A DNA stretch of 64,000 nucleotides. Source: Elysia chlorotica. Taxonomy: Eukaryota > Mollusca > Gastropoda > Plakobranchidae. Shown here one piece after another: positions 1 through 36,560 of the stretch (positions within the stretch are counted from its first letter, which is position 1; every line of letters begins with the position of its first letter). The notes beneath the pieces are model-generated. The model ran no database searches. It had not been told where the DNA came from and saw only the letters and a program-made list of their open reading frames with translations. The translations under genes and the position numbers were made by a program. Location: assembly GCA_003991915.1 (NCBI GenBank), contig RQTK01000003.1, forward strand, positions 943,612 through 1,007,611. The letters run 5' to 3'.

Positions 1-642
1 TTTGTTTTAGAGGTAGAGATATTCAAATACCACGGAGGGTAACTAGACTTTTCGGTTAACTGACATAATTGCGCCTCTACTTTTTTAGCGGTACACAATA
101 AAAAAGACCATGCAATGTGTTTTCTTTTGTGTGATATAATTGTTATTTTTATGAAAATATTAAATTATATTAAAAGGGCAGTAAGAGACGAAGAATTCCT
201 GAATATTTTAAACAAGTTAGTTCCCTTGGAAGTTCCAACTCAATTGATCTTGTTCTTATATAATGAGCATAAATTTGTATTAAGTTAAACACTTTCAACG
301 CGTTAACAAGTCAAAGAGAACCGCATCTATTTAATACTGTTTGGTTCTTTTAAAAAAAATCAAACTAGGTTTTCGCATACAAAGAAAGTCCTAGGATATT
401 CCAACTATATTTACATTTTCTGTCATACTACATGAAACCCTTTTATTTATTGAAACCTGCATCATAGCTCTTCAAATCTGTGGTATACTTCTATACTAAC
501 TGTGAACAAGAATTTATTAAGTGACATATTATGATGTTTATCAGCCAAATTTCGTTTCTTTACATTTGCTCTCCCTCTATAATTATATCTCTAATTCCAA
601 ACAATTCCTAACTCTCTAGACTGTAAGGGCACAAGCGACAAA
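1..642. other. Upstream flank of SLC7 module A, no gene seen
   Basis: AT-rich sequence with no credible coding exon. It should contain the promoter and 5' UTR of transporter module A, because the start codon at 643 sits in a good context (purine at -3, G at +4). I cannot point to a TATA box or initiator with confidence, and a spliced upstream non-coding exon is possible. Confidence 0.5.
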
Positions 643-24345
<23,703 letters not shown>

Positions 24346-25304
24346 GTCTCAGATGAGAGGATGATACCTGAGTAAAACATGGCTGGATTGAAATATTTGG
24401 GCATCAAGATTCCATTTAGGTTTAACCGCAAGTTTCCAATTATATTTATTATTGGTTGAGAACATTAAGCTTGCTCTTACACCTGTCAAAAACCCTATTG
24501 CATTTCTAAAACCCCTGTAGGACTTTTTTTTTTTTTATTAAAGTGACATATTTAATGATATAACAATACAGAGTCATGTTATTCTTTTATTGAATTTTTA
24601 AATTTAAGTTTGTAATCAATTAGTCAAACTCAAAGTATAAATTGAAAATGTAATTTAGCTTTAGAGATAGATTAGATGCATTGAGTTCAAATTACTGCCT
24701 GAAGAGGACATTGTTAAATCAATCAAGTCCTTAACTGTTACCAATAAGCATTGGTAAACTTTATCAAGATCATAATTGTAGATTATGATATTCCATTTTT
24801 AATCATTGTAAACAATGATAGCAACAATAGGTCAACAAATAAATTTTTATTAAATTCATTTAACCTTTTCTCATCACTCTGCAAACATTTTGTGAGGGTT
24901 GATACGCTCTTGTGCTAAGCCTAACACCTTTTTGTATTGATATGTACACCTTCCATTTCAAAATAATAAACACCAAAGCTTTTATCTTTCCAAAATTTTT
25001 TAAATTCCACAAAATAATGTGCACACATGGAAGAGGCTTAAAATAATGTGATGTGAAAAGTTTAAAAAGCGTTTTCTCCATTCCTTTATTCCACCTATTA
25101 TTTTTATCACATTTTAAAACCATCTAAACTGATTGGCATTATGTTTTTCTGCCTAAGATATGTGTATAGGTAGATCTTTTAAGCTTTATGAACTTGCGAG
25201 ACATGTTGCAATGTTTGTGTGGTTTTAGCTGAAGATGTTGTGGCAAGAGTCGTTCATTTGTGTGGACCTCCAAGATTACACTGCTGTTTACCAAGCATTT
25301 ATAA
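24346..25304 (+). other. 3' UTR and downstream flank of SLC7 gene
   Basis: AT-rich, no coding signal. A canonical AATAAA at 24838-24843, about 490 nt after the stop, is a plausible poly(A) signal. Transcript ends cannot be fixed from sequence. Confidence 0.5.
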
Positions 25305-25308
25305 TTTA

Positions 25309-26020
25309 TAATAATAAGAAGAAGAATTTCATTGATATAGCGCTTTCCACCAAAGTATCAAAGCGCTTTACATTATTCAAAATTAAAGCATATAAAAACT
25401 TACATCTTAAACATAAATTATACACAATACAATAGACGGGTGATAATTGGAATACATAGCAGCATTAAAAAATAAATAAATAAACAAAAACAAAAAAAAA
25501 CCTAATGCAATCATTGTGGCTGGGTAACAGATTCTAAGTTGACAGACATTTTTGAAAAAGAAATGTTTTTAAATGTTTTCTAAAAAGGAACTCACTAGAG
25601 ATTGATCTACTTGAAAGAGGTAGACAGTTCCAAACAGTGGGGCCAGCTTTGGAAAAGGACCGATCTCCATATGATACAAGATTGGTCCTAGGAGTGTGCA
25701 AAAGATTTGTGTTTTCAGATCGTAACTGACGTCCAGGATTGTTTGGGGAGATAAGTTCTTTTCTATAGGAGGATGAGTTGTTACTTTGTGCTTTATAACA
25801 AAGACGAGCAATTCTGTACTCAATTCTAGCCAAAACGGGGAGAAGGGTTCTGAGCATATGAGTAGGAGTAGAACTGGTTTTGTCATAGAAATCTAATCCT
25901 AATACAAGTCTGGCCATCCTGTTTTGAACTCTCTGTAATTTATGTATTCGACATCGAGGGAGACCAGCTAACAAAGAATTGCAATAGTCTAGGCGTGATA
26001 GCACAAATGCACACACCACT
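25309..26020 (-). mobile_element. L2/CR1-like LINE fragment, RT C-terminus plus 3' end
   Basis: The minus-strand open frame (stop at 25534) includes AFVLSRLDYCNSLLAGLP, KLQRVQNRMARLVLG, ARIEYRIARLCYKA and YGDRSFSKAGPTVWNCLP, the RT-thumb and post-RT signature of L2/CR1-type non-LTR retrotransposons. The usual LHWLPV reads TLLPVL. The 3' UTR ends in a repeated aaagcgcttt / tagcgcttt motif and a short TTC/TTA run, as is common for these tails. It is 5' truncated, and coding for this 5' part is largely intact. Confidence 0.88.
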
Positions 26021-26139
26021 GTTATAAATGTAATTAGGTGCTCTGAAAATAAAAAGAGAAAAAGGCATTTATAGGCCTCTATCTGAAAGCCTTTCATTGC
26101 TACTTTGACCCAGCTATCATAAGCAGTGTACATCAAGAG

Positions 26140-28639
26140 TTAATCATAATGTCTGTAGCTAAAGTACAGATCCAAAATAACATGCACTTTTTGCCAAAAT
26201 GCTTTATGTACATATTTCCTCAATCTATTGGTTATGAGCTTCAGCAGCTGAATTTATATTCATGCATTATAAAGTGCTACTTAGCAAAATGTCTTTACAG
26301 CCATTTTTTTCTTTTTTCTTGCTGAACATTTTTTGTGATGTTTTACAAACTACCACATCATAATTAGAATTGCTTGAGGTTATATACTTGATAAACATAT
26401 AATGATAGTTTTTGTATTGAAACTTGTATGAAATGCTTTCCACATTTACAGCTAAATAACTTTTGCAGAGCATTTTCCAAGTTATTGGTTTCATGTTATT
26501 AAAGATCAGAGCCTTCTTTGGAAAAAAAAAAACATTTTAAAATATATGTTTGGCGTTAAGAGGAGTGCATTTTTTATATGAATTGTTTAATAATAGCTTT
26601 TATGGAGCCTTGACTTCTGCGCCTCAGAAAACCAGAATGCCTTAACTCTTTGATTTAGTACTGCAATTAGATAACTTCATTTTCTACTAACTTTTTTGAA
26701 TGGGATGAAAGATCAAATCATTTCAATGAAGATATTTGGTACTTATTTTTATTTATTTTTTTAATGTTTACATTTCCTAAATCGGCATAAGTGTACACCT
26801 CCAATGTCTTAAGGTGTTTTAAATTGTATGGAAGCCTAGGACTGTTATCCATTAATACTTGGAAAGTAAAGTGGATTAGAACCCTAAAATAGTGCTGAGG
26901 GTCTCAAATTTCACCTCCAATTTTTTTAAAATTATAACTATACGGTATTGTAAACCTTACAATTTTCGTATCATTTTAAATTTTCAGTGTAAAAGGGTAC
27001 ACTTTCCTTCCAAAAACTGCTGACTATTTCTTACAAACCTTGAACATTTACAACTGTGCAGCCGTTTTTTCAACATATTCTTAATTATTTGATATAGTGC
27101 TTTTGACTCTGCTTCTCAGGAAACAATTCTTTTCATTTCCTTTTTTTTCTTTTTTGCTATGGTCTTTTAAGGAGTTTTCTGACAATACCACCAGACATAA
27201 ATTACTGTTATGGCAGGCACAGCATGTTTTATTTTTGGTTATCTTTTGTATTGAAAGGTAAAAATCGTACATCTCACCTGTCCCTTTAGCTACCTCAAGC
27301 ACCTTGTCCATTGTTTTTGAAGGCATTAATAATCAAGTGTAAGCGTTTAATATTGTTTCAATTGTTTTACTTTGTTTGAATTAGCAATGGTTTATAAATA
27401 TTTTCTTTGTTGCACAAATAGCTACTAGTCTTATGTAAATTTTCAGGTGAGCCTATTGTTTTTAATTTATTTTATTGTTTTTTAAAAATGCAAAACTTGT
27501 TGAGAAAATTCCCTATGTCCAGATTACTAATTGCTTTTTTTTTTAAATGCTGAGCATGTCTAAATGGTTTGTTGTTGTTTTTTGTCGTGCTTTCATGCAG
27601 TTGCTGAGAAGGTACTTTATCTTAGTAACATTTTGATTAGTGGTTGAAAAATTCTCAGTTCAACTGCTTTTGCAAGGGATTTATTTAAAAGCAAGCCTTG
27701 GATCATGAACATAAATTTTTATTTTCAAATATTTAGATCTATTAGCCTTTACACCAAAGGAAACTGAAATAATGTTACCTTCTTATGTGCTTTGAAATCA
27801 AGTTTGCTAAATAACAGTGCGGTTGTGGGTGTTTTATTTAATGTTATGATATATTGAACTGTTATAAAATGTAATACACATCAAGATAATGGTGCTTGGC
27901 TATTTTGTAATTCTCATAATTATTATTCTAAGATTACAAGCTAACATGTATAAGAATGTCAAAACTTATGCCAGTGAATATTTTAAAATCTTTTTTCTTG
28001 TTTGACAATAGTTAATTTTTCCTACTTATTTTCAACCGCAGAATCCCTCCCCCTTTTTCTTTTACAAAGTACTTGATTTTTATTTGTGTAAGGAACTGTG
28101 CATGATACCTATTGTGGTAAGGCTTTTTGTCCTATTAATGTGCTTCTAGATGTAAATGATAACCAAGATTTTCTTAGTAAATGATTTAAATTTAGTAATT
28201 CTATAATATATTGTACATGATCATGCTTAAAAAAATGCATACAAGTTTACAGCTTTTAATGACAATTTTTTAATTTGTATGTACATGTGTATATACTTAC
28301 GCACTATAATGATCTAGCTTTGTAGTCGTCAATCAATACATAATTTACTCCCAGCCGTTTTACTTCCGCAATGTACTGTCATTATACTTCCAACCTTTAC
28401 GTGAACAATTGACCTTCAATGCTCAACTTTTCAAAGACCAATAAAAGTGAGTTGTTTCAACTATTTCCCTTTTTTTTGTTTATAACCTTCAATAATACAG
28501 AATGCAGTATAAATTCTGAGTGCCTTATTGCCTTATAATTTCTTATATTAATTTATGTCAGTATAACTGCCATGCTGTCTTCAGAACCGCGTTATCTATG
28601 TGGGGGGCCCTAGCGCTGTCTATAAGCTGCAGGGCCTGC

Positions 28640-28709
<70 letters not shown>

Positions 28710-29094
28710 TAAAAGGGGGGGGGGGGGGGGGGTGCATGACGATTTCTCGGGAGACAAGAATTTAAATTATTTGCTTTCAGGTCAAAAGTTGCAGCTAAGA
28801 CCTAATTAGAACTTGTTGCTTTTTCCTTACTTGTGTCCTGACTAGTTTTTTCAGCGATGTGACTCTCAACGACTGATTTATTTTTGTTTATTTTCTTGAT
28901 CTCCTAACTTCTACGTTATACACAACGAATACTGATCTTTTTATGGGACGATGAAATGCCAGGTTTCTTTTCACACTCCTGTGTATGTGCTGAAGCTTGG
29001 GATGTCTTCACTGCACTCCTCTACAAACATCTTCTACATTTTGGGGATATTCAATTAGGGTGCAAATATTCCTTACTTATTGACGTTCTACAAT
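26140..29094. other. Gene-free stretch
   Basis: AT-rich with no recognisable exon. The only feature seen is a (TTA)n tract at 28640-28710 running into an 18-G homopolymer (28715-28732). Confidence 0.6.
28640..28732. repeat. (TTA)n followed by G18
   Basis: The trinucleotide repeat ends in aaaa and then eighteen consecutive G, a potential assembly or polymerase trouble spot. Confidence 0.93.
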
Positions 29095-29095
29095 A

Positions 29096-29560
29096 ATGAG
29101 TGAGTGAGTTTATTTTTACGTCATATCAGCACGGTAAAGGCTATAATTATAGTACCCATGATGTCCTAAGACAGTTAATACATTATACTATATGCAAGGC
29201 ACACAAAAAATGTTAAAATAGGTATAGTGCAGCCCTAAGAATACAAAACGACATACTGTCGTAAGCTTTCGACTTTTTAAACTTAAAGTCTTCTTCAGAC
29301 GGTTAAACGATGTATACCTATATGTACACAATAATGCTTTAATGCATTATACTAGTAGCAGCGGTGACTCCTCTATCTCTCTGAGTGGGAAAAGCATGAA
29401 AAGTGTACATAAAAAGGTTGGTTAAAAGTGGTTAAAAAGATCCATGTGTAGGATTGTCACAGTTAGATGTTATTGTACACACCGAAGTTCTTCAGAAACC
29501 TCAGTAGGCGCTGAGCATTAACATATTAAGTAAGTCATTTCACTACGGAAAGTGAGTCAG
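29096..29560 (-). mobile_element. RNase H-type LINE 3' end, interrupted
   Basis: 29096-29200 starts gagtgagtgagtttatttt and matches the LINE 3' end. 29341-29560 resumes with tagtagcagcggtgactcct and ends in cactacggaaagtgagtcag. Between them about 140 nt of foreign sequence contains gtaagctttcgactttttaa and agtcttcttcagacgg. That insert resembles ends of other retroelements but I cannot assign it. Confidence 0.78.
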
Positions 29561-29593
29561 AGAGGATAATTATTATTATTATCATTTATGTTT

Positions 29594-29645
<52 letters not shown>
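29594..29645. repeat. (GTT)n microsatellite
   Basis: About seventeen GTT units next to a truncated LINE piece. Confidence 0.93.
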
Positions 29646-29646
<1 letters not shown>

Positions 29647-30689
29647 ATTTTGTGAGAGACATGCATAACATGAATTTATTAACAAAAATCACAATTCTGT
29701 TATGATTGAATTTGAAGCTGATTAGTGTATCTCCAAAATTATATGATAGATCATGGCAAACAAAATTAAATGCACATTTGCTCTCTAATCAATTATAGTA
29801 AAGGTACAGAACACTAAGTCATTTACAACTAAAAAGAAGTGTGAGTTTGGGTTCTTATTTTACCCTAAGATATTGGCATTATAGAGATAAAACCAATTGA
29901 GTAGTGATAACAGAAAATAAAAATGTATTATCATTACAGATAAAGACATAGGTAGAAAAACAATGTTTTCCATTCGTCAAAAAAAAACGCTCTATGTAGC
30001 ACACAATATTGTGGGGTACCTAATACTCCCATATTCCAGAATGTTACCAAATTAGCTTAGTGTGTGGTAGGAAGGTCTGTGTTCAGCCGATATAAGCGAT
30101 CCGATTGTAGGTTTCTGTCATTTAATCTTGAGAGGTAAGTATCGCTGACTCAAATTGTCTCAGGCTTCAATTGTTTACTGCTGTATGATGATGAATAATG
30201 ACTGGTTTAAAAAAATTGTCCTGGGGCTTCTTTCTATAATCTAAGTCTCAGTTCCACTATATTGATCCAGTCCATGATCTCATTGGTATCTTAGTCCCTG
30301 CGGACGTTCAAAACACGACGGTCAATCGACATATTTTTGAAGTCTAAGACGTCGCCGTGCTCCAGAGGGAGAACTTGATAGGGTTGCTTGAATCTTGCCA
30401 GTTTTAATATAGATATTAGTAGACTGGGTACACAAATATCCCCTGCCCGTGACAGAGCTCCACTCATGGTACTGTGAACAGAATCTCCCTAATTCTGCCC
30501 GTGTGAGGCCTCGAGAAAGTCTGAGTGATATATCTTTGATATTAGGTAACTTGTTAACAGGGATAACGCATCATTATTGGATTTTTATTTTGTCCTGGAC
30601 AACCGTCGGCATAGAGTCGAATGTTTTGGGTACCCATGTTACAGTGTGTCAGGGCGTTGCACACAGTAGTGGTTACTTCAGACTCCCAC

Positions 30690-31700
30690 GCTTAATCCGC
30701 GCTTCATGTCTCTTATAAAGTTATGTATGATTGGCTTCGCATCTGATGCTGGTCGTCCACAGTATAGCCAATATAGCAGTGACGTTGGACGTTAAGCTAA
30801 AATCATGTTCATGCTCTGTTGTTGGTATCTGCACCTGAATTGGTTCCAGTTGGAATTCGATCTTGGCGAACTGATCAGCCATTTTATTTCTTTCAATTCC
30901 AATATGGATGGGGATCCGGCAGAGAGTAATTTTCTTACCACCTTGCTGAAGTTCGTGAGTTTCTCTCACTACGTCAAGAATTTTCGGATTTTTTAAATTG
31001 ACCTCTACGACCACCTTCACTACGGAAAGTGAGTCAGAGAGGATAACAAAATAATGTGTCTTTTCTACGAGGTGTATATATAAGCCTGTGCGCTCACCCC
31101 GCAGCATTTATCTGCTGAGGATGAAAGGTAGGCAGCTCCGACGCAGGTCTCATCTTTAGACTCGACAGTGAAAAGTAGATGATGGTCTGGATGATTTTCT
31201 ATGATTTGTTCAAACTTTTTTTCTATATAATTCTGAAGGAGTTTTGTCCTTCTGGAGAGCTGCCAGATCGAGAATGCTTCCTGGTCTTTCCAGCGTCCAG
31301 GGAGAGATTTCTGAAAATTGTCTTCTTGAATAGAGTTAGTACGAGTATCTAAGTCTATTTCAAGGAGGAGTTGCTCAAACCGATTCCGAAAGGGGGAATC
31401 GCGATCGGTGAAAATTGAAATTTTCCTACATAATTTGGGTGGGAAAACAGGGTGAAAAGCAGGATTGTCAGGGTGACATTTTAGACTGACGGAATTATTG
31501 TAAGGATAGTTTGTTTCTTCTTTCTGGCAAGGATGGTTCGTTTGCAGCTACGTAAAGGCTTTCTACTGCTGACGTAATCTAGTTTAGATCGTATCAGAGA
31601 TCGATAGAGGCAGAGGATGGACTCCCTTCCGCTCCCCAATCTGGATAAGGTTTTAATAAAAAAAAATTTAGTGCTTTTTGACACTTTTTCTTGACCTTCT
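30690..31700 (-). mobile_element. RNase H-type LINE fragment with nested SINE tail
   Basis: The minus frame 31107-30721 reads FVILSDSLSVVKVVVEV, KNPKILDVVRETHELQQGGK and IPIHIGIERNKMADQFAKI. This is an RNase H fold with the SDSLS and HIGI.RN..AD.FAK motifs. 31684-31481 reads RESILCLYRSLIRSKLDYVS, the RT thumb. The order places it in the RNase H-bearing I/Jockey-type LINEs. Frameshifts and stops show it is dead. A SINE tail interrupts it near 30746-30800. Confidence 0.87.
30746..30800 (+). repeat. 5'-truncated SINE tail nested in LINE
   Basis: tcgtccacagtatagccaat and gtgacgttggacgttaagc match the SINE 3' end. They interrupt the LINE between gcatctgatgc and ggtatctgcacc, which are adjacent in the copies near 35275 and 39930. 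The SINE therefore inserted after the LINE. Confidence 0.8.
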
Positions 31701-34645
31701 GTGAACTGAGACCGCTGGTTGGTCCAGCGAGGTCGCCCCAGCAGTGTAGCGAAGAACTGTCCCCGCCCAATCGCCGCTCGATATCAAGTAAACCAGACCG
31801 ATTTGGTCAGTGTTGAAACTTTTAGAGAGTTGTAGATAGAGAAATTAGAAGCTGACATGCCGGTTTTTATGATGGATTATCGGACTATTGGATTACATTA
31901 CAGTTACATACTGTACATTGGAGTATTCGGCATCAGAGACCGCGCGATGTTTCACATTACATTGTACATGTATTATTTTTCTTTTTTTTTTTTTTTTTGC
32001 AAACATTTCTATTTGCCTGGCAGCTTTACCCATATAATTTTTTATGTTGATGTTGATGAATATGATGAGAATATTTTTTTTTCTTAATTGACAACTGTAG
32101 AAACTAAACTCATCAAACTTGGTATTTTATGTTTAGATGGACTAGAAGTAACTTTGCCTTATGTTGTCACTATACTTTCTGTATGTCTTTTAATTACACC
32201 CGTGTGATCCCGGAGTCCTTTAAATTGGGATTGTTAAGAATAGGATCGCCGATTTTATTTCATTTTACCGGATCGTAGAAGACAAAAAGAAAATGGCTTG
32301 AGGAGATTCGAACCTTCTCCTACAAATTGAGAGGAAACGCTTGAGTTTTCGTTAGAATTGAACTATAAGTTGTAACCGAAAATGAGACGTGTGAAAGTCA
32401 ATATACAATTTTGGACGACTGTGCTTTTATTGTTTATTTTGCATGATATTTGCATTCATAACTGCACGTATTTAGTTCAGTAAAAGGGTCTGAACACCAC
32501 TTAGATGAGGTGCATGTATTATCTAATATCCCCGGTACTACTTCTCTGTTTTATCTATTTAAATTAAATTTTTTTTTCTTGCGATTGCAATTATGTATGT
32601 TATGCGTGCTGTTTAGTCGGAAATCTCGTATTGAAATTGTGACTTGATTGGAGCAATCTCATTGTTTATTGACTAACTCACGAACACTAACGTTTATTAC
32701 CCGCGCTCATTATGAATATAGTACAGTGTGTGTTTTGAATGGTTGTTTTGTGGCGCCAATTGGTCAGGTTAATTTTCAATTGCCTCCATACCTCTTTAGA
32801 TGTTGTCGGTTTTTCTATCCATTTCTCATTATCAATCTAACTCACTTTTTATTGCAAAATGTGTGACTCTCATTAGTACACTTTGTGCATGATGAATAAT
32901 GTGTGTATAGTCTTAAGTTTTATTCTTACTATCCGGGATTGTATTGAACAACATGTACACAATTAGAGCAATGTACTGTATGCACATAGTTTACATAATT
33001 ATATTATATCTTACTTGTACTGCAGACACGCACAATGTTATCGCTTAAGATGTTGGATTTGTTTTACTTTATTAAAATGTACATTATTTGGGTTATGGTT
33101 GTTCAGATGAACCAGTGACCTCAGATTGAATTTGACCTGAGGCCGACTGACACAGTGACAGTGAGACAGTGCTGGGCGGTATCAGTTTTGACAAGCCTTG
33201 TAAATTTACTTCCCTTTGTCTGGATGCTTCATGAGTGATTGTGCTACGCCCTCCGTGTGCGCACTCTTGGCCAGTGCGGTTAGCGGCCAAGGTGTCTTTG
33301 ACATTTGACTTTGGCTTGAGGAGTTCAGTTCGCTTATCTCAGTCACAGCATGTGGACTTGGGTGCATGCATGCACTGTTGTGTATACGGTGCTCACTAGA
33401 TGATCATCGCCGTCTCGGTGCGTGACCTTAAATTACCTGCTTCAGTACCTGTCGCATCTTGAGCTCTGTTGTTCTTGTATTTTGAAAGATTCGGTTTAAT
33501 TTTCGGGACGGAAAAATTTCTTCGAGGGAATGTGTAAAGGGTGTAAAAAAAATTTTCCGTCCTTAAATACAAACCGAATATTTAAAAAAAAAATAGAAAA
33601 AAAAAAACAGATTTGAGTTTATTAACATTGTTTAAATACCCCTGTTTCTGGGGAACTCTTGGGAAGTCCGGGGAAACGGAGCGTTCTGAGTCTTTCCTTA
33701 GTACCGTATGAAAGTGAGGTTTGTCTGGACGCTACATCAGTATCACCGGAGAGTATCGTGTCACCTTTGGTTGACTAATCACTGGGCATTATTTTTGGGG
33801 CATATTTTTGCGTATATTTCTTGGCCACTTTGATTTAGGATCTATCTGTGTGTCTTATATTCTGATTTGTTCTATTTTATTCACTATCCTAAACGTTACT
33901 ATCTATTCATTTCGTTAGAATGTCTTTTCTACCCTAGGGTATTGCTCATTCTTACTTGTTTAACCTATCTTTCATTGTCTTTGATATATTAATTTTGAAT
34001 TATTTATCTCTTGCTCATAGTAATAGTTTATTAAAGGAGTAGATTTTGTGATAACCTGACTGAGTTCTATCCTTGCAGGTTGTTTTCTTTTTACTTTTAG
34101 TGTGTTATACCGTTATGTATAGGTAGGGATCAGTGGGCATTGAACCCCATTGTACATACTCAAACGAGCTCATAGCTCTGTAGGATTGCACGACCATTTA
34201 GGCACACTACCATACGTTATAACTATCTAGTCTTTGACATGCAATCAACGTAAAAGTAGAGAGTAAGCGAAGTAAATAACCATAATTATACCCACTTAGT
34301 GGGAAGGTTATTATAGGAGTAGGTAAAATAGGTGTTAAAAATATTGTCCCCAATTTATTTAATGGAGGGTTTAAGAAATTATCAACAATTAGCATAGTTT
34401 AGCATTGCTTTATTTTGATTGCCATACATATTTTAATTCCAAGAATCTAGTCACTTTCCAGAGCGAATTTTTAAGAAGACTAAATTTTTATTTAAAAAAA
34501 AACCCATTGATCAGTAGGGGTATATGAACTTTCAACAATCAAAAAAAGATCCTGGGTAAAATGTTACCACACTAATATTTGGCAAATTTTGTGGCTTTTT
34601 TCTATTTTTGGGAGGCAAATTATGTGGCAAAGACAGATTTTATAC
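31701..34645. other. Gene-free stretch
   Basis: No exon recognised. A 27-bp imperfect inverted repeat lies at 33489-33579. The remainder is unremarkable AT-rich DNA. Confidence 0.55.
33489..33579. repeat. Imperfect 27-bp inverted repeat
   Basis: The arms 33489-33515 and 33553-33579 share attcggttt at the outer end and ggacggaaaa at the inner end, with eight mostly mismatched bases between. The loop is 37 nt. Confidence 0.8.
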
Positions 34646-34647
34646 TT

Positions 34648-36560
34648 GAGTGAGTGAGTGGGGGAGTTTGTTTTTATGCCAGGTCAGCACGGCAACGGCT
34701 ATATTGTGCTCATGATTTCCTAAGGCAGTTAATATATCATACTAGTAGCAGCGGTGACTTCTGTATCTCTTTGGGTGGTAAAAGCATACACATTTTGCAT
34801 TTTAAAAAAGTTGGTTAAAAACAAAAGGTTTGTACAGAGGTTTAAAAGATCTATGTGTATGATTATCACAGGTAAACTTTATTATAGTTATACACATCAA
34901 TGTCCTTCAGATACCTCAGTAGGTGCTGAAGACTAACATAAGTAAATATGCTCTCTTATAGTTTGGAAGCAAGGTACAGATTTCTTTTCCGGTGAAAAAG
35001 TGGACAGTTAACCAGAATGTTACTTATGGATGATTGACAATTGTAGGTATGACACTGTGAAGGCTCTTCACCTCTCAATAGGAAGGCGTGAGTAAGATGA
35101 GAATGTCCAAGTCGGACTCGATTGAGTACCACATGCTCTCCTCTTCAAGCCTGAAATACTCCTGCCCAGTGACCTATATTGTGGTTGAACAGTCTAGTTT
35201 TTTGCTTGTCATATTGTTCCATCGTGCTTCCCAGTTCTCTCTTATAAACTTATGTATGATTGGCTTCGCATCTGATGTAGGTATCTGCATCTGAATAAGT
35301 TCCAATTAGAGCCCAATCTTGGCGAGCTGATCAGCCATTTCATTTCCTTCAAGTCCAATATGGCTGGGGATCCAGCAGAGAGTAATTTTCTTACCAGCTT
35401 GCTGATGTTCGTGAAGTTTTCTCGCTATGTCAAGAATTTTCGAATTTTTTTAAGTTGGCTTCTACGACTGCCTTCACTAGGGAAAGCGAGTTAGAGAGGA
35501 TAACAAATTTGTCCTTTCTTGATGTAGAGACAGTGTCGAGTGTCATGCACAAGGAAACAGACTCCGCAGTATATCTTGAAGACTTTGCACTCACTCCGCA
35601 GCATTTATCTTCTGAGGATGAATGGTAGGCAGCTCCGACACAGGTCTCATCTTTACAACCGTCAGTGAAAAGTAGATGATGTTCTGAATTATTTTCTATG
35701 ATTTGTTCAAACTTTTCTCTATATAATTCTGGAGGGGTTTTGTCAATCTGGAAAGCTGCCAGGTCGAAAAATGCTTCTTGTTCTTTCCCAGCATCCAGGG
35801 AGAGATTTCTGAAAATGTGTCCTTTTCAATAGAGTTGGTATCTAAGTCGATTTCAAGAAGGAGTTGCTGAACTCGGATTTCGAAAGCGGGAATCGCGTTC
35901 TGTGAAGATTGGAATTGTTTTACATAATTTGGATGTAAAACAGGGTCAAAAGCATGATTGTCAGGGTCAGATTTTAGATTGACGGCATATTGTAAGGATA
36001 GTTTGTCTCTTCTTTCTGATAAGGATGGTTCGTCTGCAGCTACGTAAAGGCTTTCTACCGCGATGGTACGAAAGGCTCCGCGGCTGAGACGCAGTCCTTG
36101 ATATTACATGTACTGTATCTCGCATTTTTATATAAGATGGTTTGGCAGAGTCAACTACGCTGCCGTAATCGAGTTTAGATCGTGAGTGAGTGTGTGAGTT
36201 TGTTTTACGGCACGTATCAGAGAGCGATAGAGGCAGAGGAGGGACTTTCTATCTGCTCTCCACTCTGTTCTGGATAAAGTTTTAATAAGATTAAGTGCTT
36301 TTTGACACTTTTTCTTCAGACATTTCAGGTGGGGGATAAAGGAGAGTTTTTTTTCTCAAATATAACGTCTAAAAATGTTGCTTCTTCTTCAACAGAATTT
36401 CTTTGGCCACGGCCGATTTAGAGACCAGAATCCCTGTGAAATTTCCTTTTATAACAAAAGTGAACAGTTATCGTTTTCTGAGGGGAGAACTTGAAGCCGT
36501 TGCTGTCTGCCCATCCCTGAAGAGCGTTGAACTGCATTTGGAGTTACCGCTCCATGGTTG
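34648..36560 (-). mobile_element. RNase H-type LINE, longest copy (RT end to 3' tail)
   Basis: Read on the minus strand from 36560 downward: an RT segment (FNALQGWADSNGFKFSPQKT, TFLDVIFEKK), the thumb, a spacer, RNase H, a C-terminal zinc-knuckle-like block (HSHLTHAFLLRGEEPSQCHT, then NILVNCPLFH near 35080-34990) and about 350 nt of 3' UTR ending in tacggcac-type sequence and (ACTC)n. Domain order matches I/R1/Jockey-group elements that carry RNase H. Multiple stops make it inactive. A 29-nt self-insertion interrupts it at 36184-36212. Confidence 0.9.
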
